From: CAZEAC01 sp964510065
GTDB taxonomy: Bacteria > Bdellovibrionota_C > UBA2361 > CAIXSY01
Length of the DNA stretch: 45,787 bases
NCBI GenBank assembly: GCA_964510065.1
Contig: CAZEAC010000034.1
Coordinates: 1 to 45,787 of the forward strand
Direction: 5' to 3'
Each line of letters starts with the position of its first letter. Within the stretch, counting starts at the first letter, position 1. A program made the position numbers and the translations under genes. The notes below the pieces were generated by a model, which did not search any database, was not told the origin of the DNA, and saw nothing but the letters and a program-made list of their open reading frames with translations. Shown piece after piece: positions 8,246 through 17,147 of the stretch.

Positions 8246-9172
8246 ATGGGCTCTAAATTTGGAAAACCTGGTTTAACAAAAAGCTTCTCTCGTAACGGTT
8301 CTCGCGAGAAGATGCTTTTTGTATTCGCCGCGGCGATGACGCTTACTCTTGTCGCAACTTTCGTCGTCGTCGCTAACATGAAGCAATCGTCGAGTGCACC
8401 CGCTGCGCCGGCCAAAACCGACTCAACCAATATCGCGACAATCGGCGGAAACACCGTAGCGGTTTACGCGCCACCGCAGAATATCCCCGCCGGGACAAAT
8501 CTCTCGGAGATCACATTTCGTAAACTCGACGTCCCTAAGCACACCGTTACCGAGGATACAATTAGAAACCCCGGAGAATTTAAGGCACTTTACGCGCGAG
8601 TTGATCTGGTCGCGGGTCAACCGGTCACGCGAAATCAGACTACCACACAGCCGAGCACCACAGATTCAGTATCTCTTAAACTCACGCCTGGAAACCGGGC
8701 GGTTTCCATAGAGGTCGATGAGACATCCGGCCTTGAGGGCCATGCGCAGCCGGGAACTCATGTCGATATTGTCCTTACTCATTCAAAAGGTGGTGAGCTG
8801 ATGAGCTCAATCATCGTGGAAAATGCGCGGGTAATATCGTACGGCGGCGACACAAAATCGGATGCTTCTCGCGGCACACGTCAAATTCGAGTAAGTCGTA
8901 CAATGACCCTCGACGTATCCACCGCGGACGCGTTAAAGATTTCAACGGCACGTCAAATGGGCCGGCTCAGCTTGATCATGCGCGCTGCTGAAGACAATAA
9001 GGCAGCTGAAACAAGTGATATCGAAGCAACAGACCTGGGCAAGAGCACTCTCGACAAAAAAGGCCTCAAACCGGCTTGTAACAAAGGCAAGGTAAAACTC
9101 GGTGGAAAAGATTTCTTGCTTGGCTGCGACGGATCAATGACTCCGGTTGGTGGCGACGAGAAAACACCATAG
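8246..9172 (+). CDS. CpaB/RcpC-like Flp pilus assembly protein, paralogue 2
   Basis: This is a close paralogue of the divergent neighbour, sharing the start MGSKFGK, one membrane segment (~21-45), a SAF domain (PPQNIPAGTNLSEITFRKLDVPK) and the RcpC core with near-identical blocks such as GNRAVSIEVDETSGLEGHA and LDVSTADALKISTARQMGRL. The C-terminus again has two Cys and GCDGSMTPV. I chose the ATG at 8246 rather than the TTG at 8222 because it matches the paralogue start and follows AGGGGAGA. The protein has 308 residues. The head-to-head arrangement of two paralogues implies inverted duplication. Without cpaA, cpaC or cpaF nearby, a role in a Flp pilus is inferred from the family only. Confidence 0.85.
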   Translation: MGSKFGKPGLTKSFSRNGSREKMLFVFAAAMTLTLVATFVVVANMKQSSSAPAAPAKTDSTNIATIGGNTVAVYAPPQNIPAGTNLSEITFRKLDVPKHTVTEDTIRNPGEFKALYARVDLVAGQPVTRNQTTTQPSTTDSVSLKLTPGNRAVSIEVDETSGLEGHAQPGTHVDIVLTHSKGGELMSSIIVENARVISYGGDTKSDASRGTRQIRVSRTMTLDVSTADALKISTARQMGRLSLIMRAAEDNKAAETSDIEATDLGKSTLDKKGLKPACNKGKVKLGGKDFLLGCDGSMTPVGGDEKTP

Positions 9173-9207
9173 CCATTTTGTTCTTTCTGAAGCGCGATGG
9201 CAACTTC

Positions 9208-10560
9208 TCATAGCTGCGCGAGCACTTCGAGATAGCAACGAAGCCCCTCTACAAAAGAGCTTCTGGGAATCCGCTCATCGACCGCGTGCGCAAGCGCAAA
9301 ACCGGGGAATCCCTTGGGGAAGAGGAGAGGTGCAAATCCAATTGGCTTAATTCCTGCGCGAACATAGTTCGAGCTATCTGAGGAAGCCGGCATAAGCATT
9401 GGGACCACCGTAACTCCCGGGAGCAACTCTTTCCAATGCGATTCGACCAGAGATTTTATTTTTTTGAATAGCGGATCATTCGACGCAATCTCATACCCCT
9501 CGCAGAAATCGACCCGTTCGATGGCAATTGAGTTTGCAAGCTCACCAAGACCTTCCTTGAGAAACTCGTTAATTCCAAGCAGGAACTGATCCTCGGGAAA
9601 ATCTGGCATAATTCGGCAATCGCACTCCGCGCTGGCCTCGCCGGGAATCACATTAACCTTGAAACCACCCTGAATCTGAGTAGCGGTAACGGTACTACCT
9701 AACATCGCGCGTAGCTGCTGTGCGAGAAGCGCATCGGGAAATAGGCTCAACGCTTTCTTGTAACGGGAAGCTCTTGTTAGGTCAGTCAGTATCTGCGCTA
9801 TTGTTTCTGGCTGATCTCGCGCGATCTCTTTAAAGAAAATCTTCGACACCTTACTTAGGCGAAACCCAGAATATTCGGTTGAAAGAAGTGTGATCGCTCT
9901 GGCCAGAGTTGGAATTGCATCCGACTCGCCAGGCAGACTGGCATGAGTAGAAAGTCCTTTGGCACGAAGACGTACATGCGCAAAACTCTTTTCACCTAAC
10001 TGAATCGGCACAAAGTGTCGTGCGCCGATCTGTACATTAAATCCCCCCACTTCATTCAGCACATAATCGGCGACAATTTGATCGCGATGCTTTTCGACGA
10101 GAAATCGGGAGCCTTCAGTCCCGCCGCGTTCCTCATCAGCCACAAACGCTGCCTTGAGAGTTCGTTTCGTGCCATGGAGCTGCGCGTGAACTAGTGCTAC
10201 AAGATCGAAGGCTGCTTTATATTTTACATCAAGTGCGCCACGCCCCCAGATTTCACCCTCCGCTTCCACAGCGGAGAACGGGGGCTGCTTCCNNNNNNNN
10301 NNGAATTCCACTGGCACAACATCGAGATGCGAACTGAGGAGAAGTGGCGGCTTTGCACCCTTCCCCGCTACCGTCGCCACCAGATTTGAACGACCCTGGG
10401 CCGAGCGCAGCACGTTAAACGGGATCTTGTAATGGCTCAACACCTTTGCGACAAGTTCGACCGCTAGATTTTCGTTTCCAGGCGGATTTGAGGTATTAAT
10501 TCGCAATAGCTCTTTAAGCCATTCGAGCCCTTTTGCGGCGATGTCATTGTCGGTGGTCAA
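9208..10560 (-). CDS. M20-family metallopeptidase/deacylase
   Basis: This is a zinc hydrolase of the ArgE/DapE/aminoacylase-1/dipeptidase superfamily. Ligand motifs are visible: SSHLDVVPVE (His and catalytic Asp), GRGALDVK (bridging Asp), ADEERGG (catalytic Glu and ligand Glu) and a C-terminal AHAVDER (His ligand). The usual fourth-ligand region reads NEVGG. The dimerisation domain sits in the middle (GLSTHASLPGES). The substrate cannot be told. A 10-N gap falls right after VPVEF; the flanking frames agree with the family, the base after the Ns giving a likely Trp before KQPPFS. I prefer the TTG at 10560, which has GAGGAAAG upstream; an ATG at 10611 extends 17 codons but lacks a ribosome site and would overlap the divergent lipoprotein start. 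Confidence 0.85.
   Translation of the reverse strand: MTTDNDIAAKGLEWLKELLRINTSNPPGNENLAVELVAKVLSHYKIPFNVLRSAQGRSNLVATVAGKGAKPPLLLSSHLDVVPVEFXXXXKQPPFSAVEAEGEIWGRGALDVKYKAAFDLVALVHAQLHGTKRTLKAAFVADEERGGTEGSRFLVEKHRDQIVADYVLNEVGGFNVQIGARHFVPIQLGEKSFAHVRLRAKGLSTHASLPGESDAIPTLARAITLLSTEYSGFRLSKVSKIFFKEIARDQPETIAQILTDLTRASRYKKALSLFPDALLAQQLRAMLGSTVTATQIQGGFKVNVIPGEASAECDCRIMPDFPEDQFLLGINEFLKEGLGELANSIAIERVDFCEGYEIASNDPLFKKIKSLVESHWKELLPGVTVVPMLMPASSDSSNYVRAGIKPIGFAPLLFPKGFPGFALAHAVDERIPRSSFVEGLRCYLEVLAQL
10293..10302. other. assembly gap (10 N)
   Basis: Ten undetermined bases lie inside the M20 peptidase gene. The downstream protein motif stays in the expected phase, so the real missing length is probably 10 nt or differs from it by a multiple of three. 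Confidence 0.95.
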
Positions 10561-10609
10561 ACTTTCCTCTCTTATGCTACGCTCTCTGTATACTTTACCT
10601 TGTAGACTC

Positions 10610-11167
10610 ATGAAAGCGCTCTGTTATCTTTGCACACCTCCATCAAAAGTAATGCTTTGCGTAGCTTTAGGCTGCTCGATTTTAGGTTGCGCTGCCTCGC
10701 ACCCCGACGGATCGGCGCAGGCACCTGAAAGTCAGGCTGCTCCCGAGCAGACTTCATTTACAAGTCCTGCTGGTGGTAGCCCCTCAACCGATCCCGCAGG
10801 TAGTCCTGAAAGCGAAACAATTGGGGCTTCGACATTAACGGAAGAGCTTATTCCTGAGGTGGCACGAACAGATGATATCGAACTACGCTTTGCGATTCCC
10901 GCCGAACAGATTGATGGCTTTATAATTTATTATGGCTTTAGTTCTGAAGCGCTCAGTAATGAGGTAAGGGTTACTATTTCTGAGCTTGAGACTGTTGACC
11001 AAGCTGGCCAGGGCAAGGTGTACCGCTATTTCTTAAGGGAGCTTCCCTCGAACCAACCCCTCTTTATTTCATTGGCTGCATATCGTGGCGAAGCCATTTC
11101 GCCAAAGACTGATGTCGTTGAAATCGAGACGGGGTCCCCCAATGCTTCGGTCGGCACTTCGCAGTAA
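10610..11167 (+). CDS. lipoprotein with Ser/Pro/Ala-rich linker and FN3-like domain
   Basis: The 185-residue protein starts at ATG 10610 (MKALCYL...). A hydrophobic stretch ends in the lipobox ILGC (VALGCSILGC), so it should be lipid-anchored. A low-complexity linker rich in Ser, Pro, Ala and Gln (about 27-75) follows. The last ~100 residues (ELRFAIPAEQIDGFIIYYG... to ...SPKTDVVEIETG) have the spacing of a fibronectin type III-like beta sandwich, including a YRYFLREL strand and an 'AYRGEAISPKTD' turn. No specific family is recognised. It is divergent from the M20 peptidase, the starts being about 50 bp apart. Confidence 0.65.
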   Translation: MKALCYLCTPPSKVMLCVALGCSILGCAASHPDGSAQAPESQAAPEQTSFTSPAGGSPSTDPAGSPESETIGASTLTEELIPEVARTDDIELRFAIPAEQIDGFIIYYGFSSEALSNEVRVTISELETVDQAGQGKVYRYFLRELPSNQPLFISLAAYRGEAISPKTDVVEIETGSPNASVGTSQ

Positions 11168-11227
11168 TATTCCCTACAGATAACTCTTCCAGGGTGAAGC
11201 TCTTTCGGGCATGATGCCTACAGTCAC

Positions 11228-11899
11228 ATGGCGGAGAAAGTCGCAGGTATTGCCGAACAGGCTCGTAATCTTGATGTTATTAGCGAGATCTTTGCCCGCC
11301 TGCAGAAAGAGCTCCCGGCAGATTTGCGCTATCACACCGTACAGCATAGCGACGAGGTGCTGCACGAAGTAATTCGCCTTGCAGTCGCTGATGACCTATC
11401 AAACGAAGAAATACAGCTTTTGGCGATTGCCGCGGCTTACCATGACGCCGGTTTCATCATACAGCGGCGAGATAACGAGGTAGTCGGCGCACAAATTGCA
11501 GAAAAAGCATTGCGCAACCATGGCTACAACGAAAATGAGATTACCGAAGTTCGTGAGGCGATCCTCTCCACCCAGCTCAAGCCAATTGCCGATGGCCTCA
11601 CCGTCGCACAGATCCCTTCGACGAGTCTTGCCAGATACCTGCTCGATGCCGACGTAGCCAATTTCGGAAAACAAGAGTTTTTCGACAAGGCGCTGCTGGT
11701 CTACACAGAAATTACCGCCGAAAATCCCGCGCGGCTTGACGATCTCTTACGCAATAAAGAGGGGCGTGAATTCCTGAAGGGCACAAAAACAATGGTCGAA
11801 CACCATCAGTGGTATACCAATGCGGCAAAGGAAAGCCTTGAGTCGCAGAAACAAAAAAATCTTGCAACGCTTGAAGGAATGTTAAAGGTCGAGATCTGA
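11228..11899 (+). CDS. HD-superfamily metal-dependent phosphohydrolase
   Basis: The motif set is RYHTVQHSDEV (His36, His40), AAAYHDAGF (His72-Asp73) and LLDADVANFG (Asp140/142), the His...His-Asp...Asp constellation of metal-binding HD domains. It resembles the predicted 'YHxxxH' HD phosphohydrolases rather than RelA/SpoT or dGTPases. All 223 residues are one helical domain. The substrate is unknown; small-molecule or nucleotide phosphate hydrolysis is inferred from the family. The ATG at 11228 has only a weak upstream site. It follows the lipoprotein by 60 bp on the same strand and may share its transcript. Confidence 0.75.
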   Translation: MAEKVAGIAEQARNLDVISEIFARLQKELPADLRYHTVQHSDEVLHEVIRLAVADDLSNEEIQLLAIAAAYHDAGFIIQRRDNEVVGAQIAEKALRNHGYNENEITEVREAILSTQLKPIADGLTVAQIPSTSLARYLLDADVANFGKQEFFDKALLVYTEITAENPARLDDLLRNKEGREFLKGTKTMVEHHQWYTNAAKESLESQKQKNLATLEGMLKVEI

Positions 11900-12049
11900 C
11901 GGAACGTGCCCGCGGACAGCCTCGCTCGAGCTAGTTCCCGGTAATTATTCACTTTTGTCGCGAGGCGCTTTGGCACGCCTGGGGGTGACCGCCGTCTCAA
12001 ATGTTCCCATAACTGTAATAAGAGACTCCAATTCGACGGAACCAGATTC

Positions 12050-13819
12050 ATGGCTGAATTAGGCAGCAAAAATCCCTCTCGCACTGCTGGCCCAGATCCA
12101 GTTGAAGTCGCGTTTAGCAAGCTATTAAGCAGATGGCGCACCTCGTCGCACCGCGAAAGTGTCGACTCCTCATTACTCACCTGTCTCGAGAGTGATGCCG
12201 CGAAGACTCGCTCGTTGATTCAAGAAGCATGTCTCGATCCAACTAAATTTACCTATGCTCGTTATGTCGAAGTTCGACTTCCTGGCTTCATCCAAACCTT
12301 ACTTTCTCAGTCCCCTAGACTTTTTGAAACTGTACTTTCTGATTATCAGACCGGCAGCCAACAAAAGGTATTAGATTACCTGGCACTTAACTTTAGAAAT
12401 ATCGATCCAAAATTCGACTTCTTGATTCTTGATCAACTTAACGATCATCTTTCGAGGGTTTCAGCTACAGATTCGATTACGGCACTAGATATCATTGAAC
12501 GCACATCTAGGCTCGGCCCAGCCGCTCATCGAATGACACCCGAAACTCTGCGTTTTGCCGCTTGCGATAATCGCACGCCAGAAGAGCTAGTCATTTGCTA
12601 CAAGGCGCTTGCGCAGTTTGGCCTGCCCGATGGCGAAGCGTTTATAATTAGCGAAGCTCATTCGTTAAATCCTTCGCGAAGAGCTCCGGCGCTGCACGTA
12701 ATCAGCGAATTATTGAGGCAAAAGCTCAGCAGTACCGGATTTGCCGAAAGATGCGTCGAGGTAGTCGAAGCGGCTATAAACGATCGCTCAACCCCCTCGG
12801 AACTGAAAGAGAACTATCTTTCGGTGCTTAAGAGCACTCCCAATTCAAGCAAGTATATCGCTAGTGTAATAGAAAGTTTAACTCCATCTCGACGTGAAAC
12901 TAGCAAATTGTGGCGTGACCTCCCAATTTCATTTCGAAAACTTGCAACCGATGACTCCAAAACGAAAGAACTCCATTTGCTCCTTCAGGACCCAGCCTCC
13001 GATTCTGGATTTAGGCTAGCAGACCTATTATCGCATCAATTGGGTCGTCCGAAGGAAGAGCCACAGCTTCGCCTCAAAGCATTTCCGGGAGTACGAGACG
13101 CTTTCATTGAGTTGTGCGCGCGACACAGTGACAAACCCCTTGTCAGTGCCAATTGGCAACGTGACCAACGTATGCAAGTAATAATTTCGGCGAATAAATA
13201 CCTGCCTGGACGATGTGTGGTCGATCTCCTGCGAAGACTGCCGGCCAGATGGAGAAGCGAACTCGGCGAGTGGTCTCTTACCAAAGAGGGGTCACAATTG
13301 AGTCAAGCGGCTCTTTCAGTAGTGAATCCGAACCACCCATCGTTACAGATCCGGGATAATTTGGCCGGTCGACATGGTGTTGTCTTCGAGCGATTGGACA
13401 AAGCGAGAGACGCCGAAACATTACAATACATCGGCGAGCAGATCTGGGGTCTGATCGAAAGCAGCCGCAAGTTTTCATTAGATAAGGACTTTGATGTGAT
13501 TAACCGAGTGACCCACGGGGAAACTCGAATTGTGCTCGCCCGCAAGGGCAATGAATTTCTTGGCGCAGCTCTTTATAACCCAGGTGCGTTAGGAATTTTG
13601 ATCGTCAGCCCAGAGTCGCAAGGTCTTGGCATTGGCAAAAACTTGTTGCAAATTGTGCTTGATGAAGCTCGAACGCTTGGATTGGGGAAAGTTGAGTTCA
13701 ACGAATTAGCCGATAGCTCTGCGTTCTATAGGAAATTTGCCTATCGAAATGGTATGCGCTACTCACCGGGGCGGGAGGGTTTAATGGGTTGGCCAAGTTC
13801 GATTTCCTGGCAAGACTAG
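12050..13819 (+). CDS. large helical-repeat protein with C-terminal GNAT acetyltransferase domain
   Basis: This is a 589-residue cytoplasmic protein. Residues ~1-410 are helix-rich with irregular Leu-rich units reminiscent of HEAT/ARM-like repeats but without a clear family signature. Residues ~460-589 are a GNAT domain: 'GETRIVLARKGNEFLGAALY' gives the central strands, LIVSPESQGLGIGKNLL is the acetyl-CoA-binding Q-x-x-G-x-G motif A (QGLGIG), and NELADSSAFYRKFAYRNGMRY is the typical 'FY.k.GF' ending. The acetyl acceptor is unknown; the helical part may present it. The stop codon TAG forms the first three bases of a 178-bp palindromic element. I do not recognise an orthologue. Confidence 0.65.
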   Translation: MAELGSKNPSRTAGPDPVEVAFSKLLSRWRTSSHRESVDSSLLTCLESDAAKTRSLIQEACLDPTKFTYARYVEVRLPGFIQTLLSQSPRLFETVLSDYQTGSQQKVLDYLALNFRNIDPKFDFLILDQLNDHLSRVSATDSITALDIIERTSRLGPAAHRMTPETLRFAACDNRTPEELVICYKALAQFGLPDGEAFIISEAHSLNPSRRAPALHVISELLRQKLSSTGFAERCVEVVEAAINDRSTPSELKENYLSVLKSTPNSSKYIASVIESLTPSRRETSKLWRDLPISFRKLATDDSKTKELHLLLQDPASDSGFRLADLLSHQLGRPKEEPQLRLKAFPGVRDAFIELCARHSDKPLVSANWQRDQRMQVIISANKYLPGRCVVDLLRRLPARWRSELGEWSLTKEGSQLSQAALSVVNPNHPSLQIRDNLAGRHGVVFERLDKARDAETLQYIGEQIWGLIESSRKFSLDKDFDVINRVTHGETRIVLARKGNEFLGAALYNPGALGILIVSPESQGLGIGKNLLQIVLDEARTLGLGKVEFNELADSSAFYRKFAYRNGMRYSPGREGLMGWPSSISWQD

Positions 13820-13994
13820 CCCGGACTTCTCACGGGTTTCGTCACGAGGAAGCTTAACGTGGCGAATGACGAGGCTTTTCGACGGAATTGGCGCGGAGGC
13901 AGCCTATCAGGCTGTCGAGCACCAATTCCTAGAAAAACGAAGTCAGTCGGCACGTTAGGCTTCCGCAGTAGAAACCCGTGAGAAGTCCGGGCTA
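13817..13994. repeat. palindromic element, family 2, copy 1
   Basis: There are perfect 24-bp terminal inverted repeats: 13817-13840 begins TAGCCCGGACTTCTCACGGG and 13971-13994 is its exact reverse complement. Inner arms also pair (AAGCTTAACGTG with CACGTTAGGCTT; GGAATTGGCG with CACCAATTCC), down to a central CAGCCT-ATC-AGGCTG loop, so the whole 178 bp can fold into one hairpin. It overlaps the stop codon of the GNAT gene. A decayed second copy is at 40137-40235. It is likely a MITE or REP-like element now serving as the 3' end of the gene. Confidence 0.85.
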
Positions 13995-14059
13995 GAATTC
14001 TTGATCAGCCCGAACAAATAGGGCGCGATTAGCCTCGAGGTTACCCTCGTGAGGTCGAA

Positions 14060-15152
14060 TCACCAAAGCCGCTCGAACCCCGATTCACGCACAACTTTGA
14101 TCGCCGCTGGTAAGCTGAAGCGGTGATCGCCCGTTGCCGAGTAAGGTCCTGATGCTCCTGAATAATCTTTGAGAGAGCCCAGCCGCCTGGCGATCGCGCG
14201 ATTGTCAGCCCCTTCGCTACTAAACGCAGCAGCGATAAGCGCCAAGCTGTCGTAGGCATTGGCCGCAGCCCATCCTGGATATTCATTATATTTTTCACGG
14301 TAAAGGTCGAGAAACCATGGCGCCGCCAAATCGGCGTTAACGTACCATTGCCCAAGCAGCCCGCCTTGGGCCGCATTCACTTCATTCTGATCTTCAAAAA
14401 GCTCGATACCAATAAGATCTGCCTGTAAACCAAGCAGCTTATTCTGCTTGGCGAAAGAAGCTGTTCCTCCCGGAAAAAGACAGAGGATTATCGCCTTGGT
14501 CCCCTTCGCTCCGGCTTTGCTGAGTATGCTCTTAAAGTCCGTGGAATCAGGCAGCACCTGTTCGTCAAACACCAACTTCTCCGCGAGCCCCTGTGCTTTT
14601 AATTCGGCTAAATTGCCTTCTTCACGGCAATTGCGCCCTCCTGCTCAGCAACAACAGCGCCAATCTTCTCGTAGCCCCGTCGCTTCACTTCGGCAACAAG
14701 TTTCTGTGCCTCAGTCTCAGGAGTGACCCAATGGATAAACGCGAGCTCGCGCCTTTTTACCACATTTGGATCGGACGCTCCGATGGCAATAAGCAGAACA
14801 TGATGCCGATCCGCTATCGGCCGGCGACATTACCTGACCCTGAACCAAGCACAAAAAGAGCGTTTACCTTGTCTACATTCACCAGTTTCTGCGCGGCTGC
14901 AACAGTCTTCACCGCAGTAAGCTGATCATCCTCGTAAAGGACTGACAGATTCTCGCGCTGCGTCGCACTCAGCTGCTCGTATGCAAGATCAATTCCTTTT
15001 TTTAGGTAATTACCAAGACTCGAGGCCGGCCCGGAGAGCGGCAGAATCACTCCGACCTTATACTTTGCGTCGGCATGCGTTAAAACTGGCAGGAGCAAAA
15101 AAAATGGCAAGAGCCGCAATAAATAAAAAAGACTTTTACTCGGCTGAAACAT
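14060..15152 (-). pseudogene. LivK-type periplasmic binding protein, two frameshifts
   Basis: Three reading frames together encode one ~364-residue ligand-binding protein of the branched-chain amino-acid ABC transporter type. Frame 1 has a signal peptide (MFQPSKSLFYLLRLLPFFLL...THA) and KYKVGVILPLSGPASSLGNYLKKGIDLA, ending at ...LGSGSGNV. Frame 2 continues PIADRHHVLLIAIGASDPNV...FIHWVTPETEAQKLV...GYEKIGAVVAEQEGA. Frame 3 continues LAELKAQGLAEKLVFDEQ and on to ...ESGFERLW. The shifts are near 14818-14826 and 14606-14613. Intact flanking sequence suggests recent damage or assembly indels. No permease or ATPase genes are nearby, so it may be an orphan sensor-type binding protein. Its start overlaps the upstream DUF721 gene by 17 nt. 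Confidence 0.75.
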
Positions 15153-15492
15153 AAAATCGAATATCCGAAACAATCTGATCTTCATCAAGAAATCGTCGAA
15201 GTCTTGCTAACAACGTCGCCTTCTGGAAGCTAAGCTCCTGCGCAAGCACGCTATTGGCAACACCAACTTCGAGCGTGGCGCCACGCAAACTTCGCGGCGA
15301 AGTGACACGAGAAAGCTGCTGTCCGACAATCTCCTCCCAGTGCAGTACAAACTGGTAGCGCGCCACCTCTTTGTCGAGACCGTAACGCTTCAATGCAGTA
15401 CCAAGCACACCGCGAACTAAGGTAAGGCCGCGTCGCCGGCGTACCTTCGGCGTCGGCGGATTAATTACTAAAGAGGGCTTCGGATTTCCCAT
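15136..15492 (-). CDS. DciA-like DUF721 protein
   Basis: This 118-residue protein has a basic, disordered N-terminus (NPPTPKVRRRRGLTLVRGVLG) followed by the DUF721 core: LHWEEIVGQQLSRVTSPRSLRGATLEVGVANSVLAQELSF and KATLLARLRRFL. DUF721/DciA proteins are replicative helicase loading factors in bacteria lacking DnaC or DnaI; assignment here rests on the 'W..iVG..l..ht.p..l..g.L.v.v.ns.waqeL' pattern. It lies between FtsB-like and LivK-type genes in one direction, with 2 bp to the former and an overlap with the latter, so the three are likely one transcript. Confidence 0.75.
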   Translation of the reverse strand: MGNPKPSLVINPPTPKVRRRRGLTLVRGVLGTALKRYGLDKEVARYQFVLHWEEIVGQQLSRVTSPRSLRGATLEVGVANSVLAQELSFQKATLLARLRRFLDEDQIVSDIRFYVSAE

Positions 15493-15494
15493 TG

Positions 15495-15779
15495 TTATTG
15501 TTTGGCTGTTGAATCGAATACAAAAACCTGTTCGCCAGGCCTGGCCATTCCGAGCTCGTTTCGCGCGGCCTTTTCGAGCACCCGGTCGTCATTTTGAAGC
15601 CCGGTCACTTCACGTTTCAATCCGCGCACCTTCTGAAAAAGCTCAACATTGGATTCACGCTGACCATTTAAGTTTTCTTCAAGTGCACGCAGCCTAGGGA
15701 GGCCGCTTGTGCCGTAAAGCGAGAATCCGGCGATTGTAAGGGCAGCAACAATGAGGAGGAGCGGAATATAGGGCTTCAT
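15495..15779 (-). CDS. FtsB/DivIC-like septum formation initiator
   Basis: This is a small bitopic membrane protein. Starting at MKPYIPLLLIVAALTIAGFS, a single membrane helix is followed by a coiled coil (LPRLRALEENLNGQRESNVELFQKVRGLKREV) and the family ending DDRVLEKAARNELGMARPGEQVFVF, where the 'E..AR..L...+pgE.v..' pattern defines FtsB/DivIC. These proteins bridge FtsL and FtsQ in the divisome. An ATG six codons upstream (15797) is also possible; neither has a clear ribosome site. Its usual eno neighbour is at 20464 on the other strand here, not adjacent. Confidence 0.8.
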   Translation of the reverse strand: MKPYIPLLLIVAALTIAGFSLYGTSGLPRLRALEENLNGQRESNVELFQKVRGLKREVTGLQNDDRVLEKAARNELGMARPGEQVFVFDSTAKQ

Positions 15780-15992
15780 GGGGATAAAAGGTAGCATGAA
15801 GCAGCGCCGATCAAAACCCCGGAGATTGGATGCCGCCCCTACCCCACGCCAGATCGCTTACATTTAATTGTAAATTTAGCATAGAAAATATGTTATAGCC
15901 GCTATCAACCCTGACGCTCAGCATCGAGCAATGCTCAACGTCTTAGGACCACTTTTTCTCCCTAGGATTAAGTAACCATAGCCGGCACCGCA

Positions 15993-16859
15993 TTGAAGTA
16001 TAGCAATTTGGAGCAGGAAAGGAGAGCTCGGGCGACATTTTGGGGCGATATTGTCGATCAAGATCGTCCGCGCGGATTCATGGAGGCGGCGTTACCCTCA
16101 GGATACCGCGTCCATGTTCATGATGCCATCGAGCTTCTCAAAAAAAGCGCTGCACGAGGTACAGCGAGTGATGCGTACGATCGCGACGAAGCAGTGTCCG
16201 CTCTGGCCGCACTTCGCGGCACCGAATTCGCAACCCAAGCAACCGAGCGCGTAATCTCGTTTTTGGATGACGCAGATTATTTTGTACAGGCTGCGGCCTG
16301 CAGGACGCTCGGCGCGCTGGGCGTCGCATCACCCGAAGTCGTAAGCGCGTTGTTGGGGAAGGCACATTCACTGCAGGGCGAAAAGTCTCTGTATAAACGG
16401 GGAACCTTCGAAGACGCGGTAGTGGCGTTAATAGAACTGGGCCAGAATGGCGAAGATGCTCGCCGTTTTTACGCGCAGGCAAGCTACCCCGGCACTCAAA
16501 TGCTGATTGCCGAAAAGGTTCCGTGTCCATTCGAAATTCTTAAACCAGCAATCATGCAGGCGCTCACTGAAGAAAAGTTAGCCATCGAACAGAAGGTTGC
16601 TCTTGATTTAATAAAAGCAATCGGACCTAGCGCCAGTCCAACGCTTAGATGTCTCGTACAGCTTAACGATCATTTGAGCTTTGATCCGATTTCGATTCTC
16701 AGTGGAGTTCCAAACTTCTTGCTTAAACTACGCGATGAAGCGGTCAGCGCTATCAATCCTTCAAATTTCAAGTTCGCCTACGAAAGGGCGATATATTGGT
16801 TCGCACGAACAAAGCGAAATGGATTTATCTCGTCCGCGCTCGACTTTGTTCTTGGCTAG
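15993..16859 (+). CDS. HEAT-repeat-like protein of unknown function
   Basis: This 288-residue protein contains YDRDEAVSALAALRGTEFATQA and DDADYFVQAAACRTLGALGVASPEVVSALL, which look like two HEAT/PBS-lyase-type repeats in which an Ala-rich helix carries the D..VR..A..aL..lg pattern. The rest is helical without a signature. There is no signal peptide. The annotated start is TTG at 15993 without a good ribosome site; an ATG at 16080 (MEAALPSGYRVHVHDA) is an alternative. It is possibly a scaffold protein. The family-1 palindrome lies shortly downstream. Confidence 0.5.
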   Translation: MKYSNLEQERRARATFWGDIVDQDRPRGFMEAALPSGYRVHVHDAIELLKKSAARGTASDAYDRDEAVSALAALRGTEFATQATERVISFLDDADYFVQAAACRTLGALGVASPEVVSALLGKAHSLQGEKSLYKRGTFEDAVVALIELGQNGEDARRFYAQASYPGTQMLIAEKVPCPFEILKPAIMQALTEEKLAIEQKVALDLIKAIGPSASPTLRCLVQLNDHLSFDPISILSGVPNFLLKLRDEAVSAINPSNFKFAYERAIYWFARTKRNGFISSALDFVLG

Positions 16860-16899
16860 ATTCCTTGCCTTTTGGAGTTAGCACCAAATGAGTTGCATT

Positions 16900-16969
16900 C
16901 TCGGTGCTCTCTGTGCCTCTGTGGTTTACTTTGTTTTCAAAAAACCACAGAGGCACAGAGAGAACCGAG
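16900..16969. repeat. palindromic intergenic repeat, family 1, copy C
   Basis: A nearly perfect 28-bp arm pair, starting CTCGGTGCTCTCTGTGCCTC and ending in GTGGTTT, pairs with AAACCACAGAGGCACAGAG...CCGAG. An outer CCTTGCC (16863-16869)/GGCAAGG (16970-16976) pair also exists, but the left side has ~30 unpaired bases between. The remaining part of the 288-bp gap (16977-17147) has an open frame ending at 17123 reading EAKTEYLLYLTRLEKQIESD, which may be a remnant of a helical protein. Confidence 0.85.
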
Positions 16970-17147
16970 GGCAAGGATAAGTTACTTCTTTAGCAGCGTA
17001 CAAGAAGCGAAAACTGAATATCTCCTCTACCTTACTCGACTTGAAAAACAAATCGAATCGGATAATTTGGACGTGGAACCGATTAGGCGACGTGCCAGCT
17101 GTGGAACATATTTTGCTAGGTAACAGCGATACCTAGCGCAATAGCAA

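Noticed and set aside
16872..17123. 83-codon frame running through repeat copy C
   Set aside because: The first half is the palindrome itself; only the last ~35 codons look protein-like, so at best it is a remnant.
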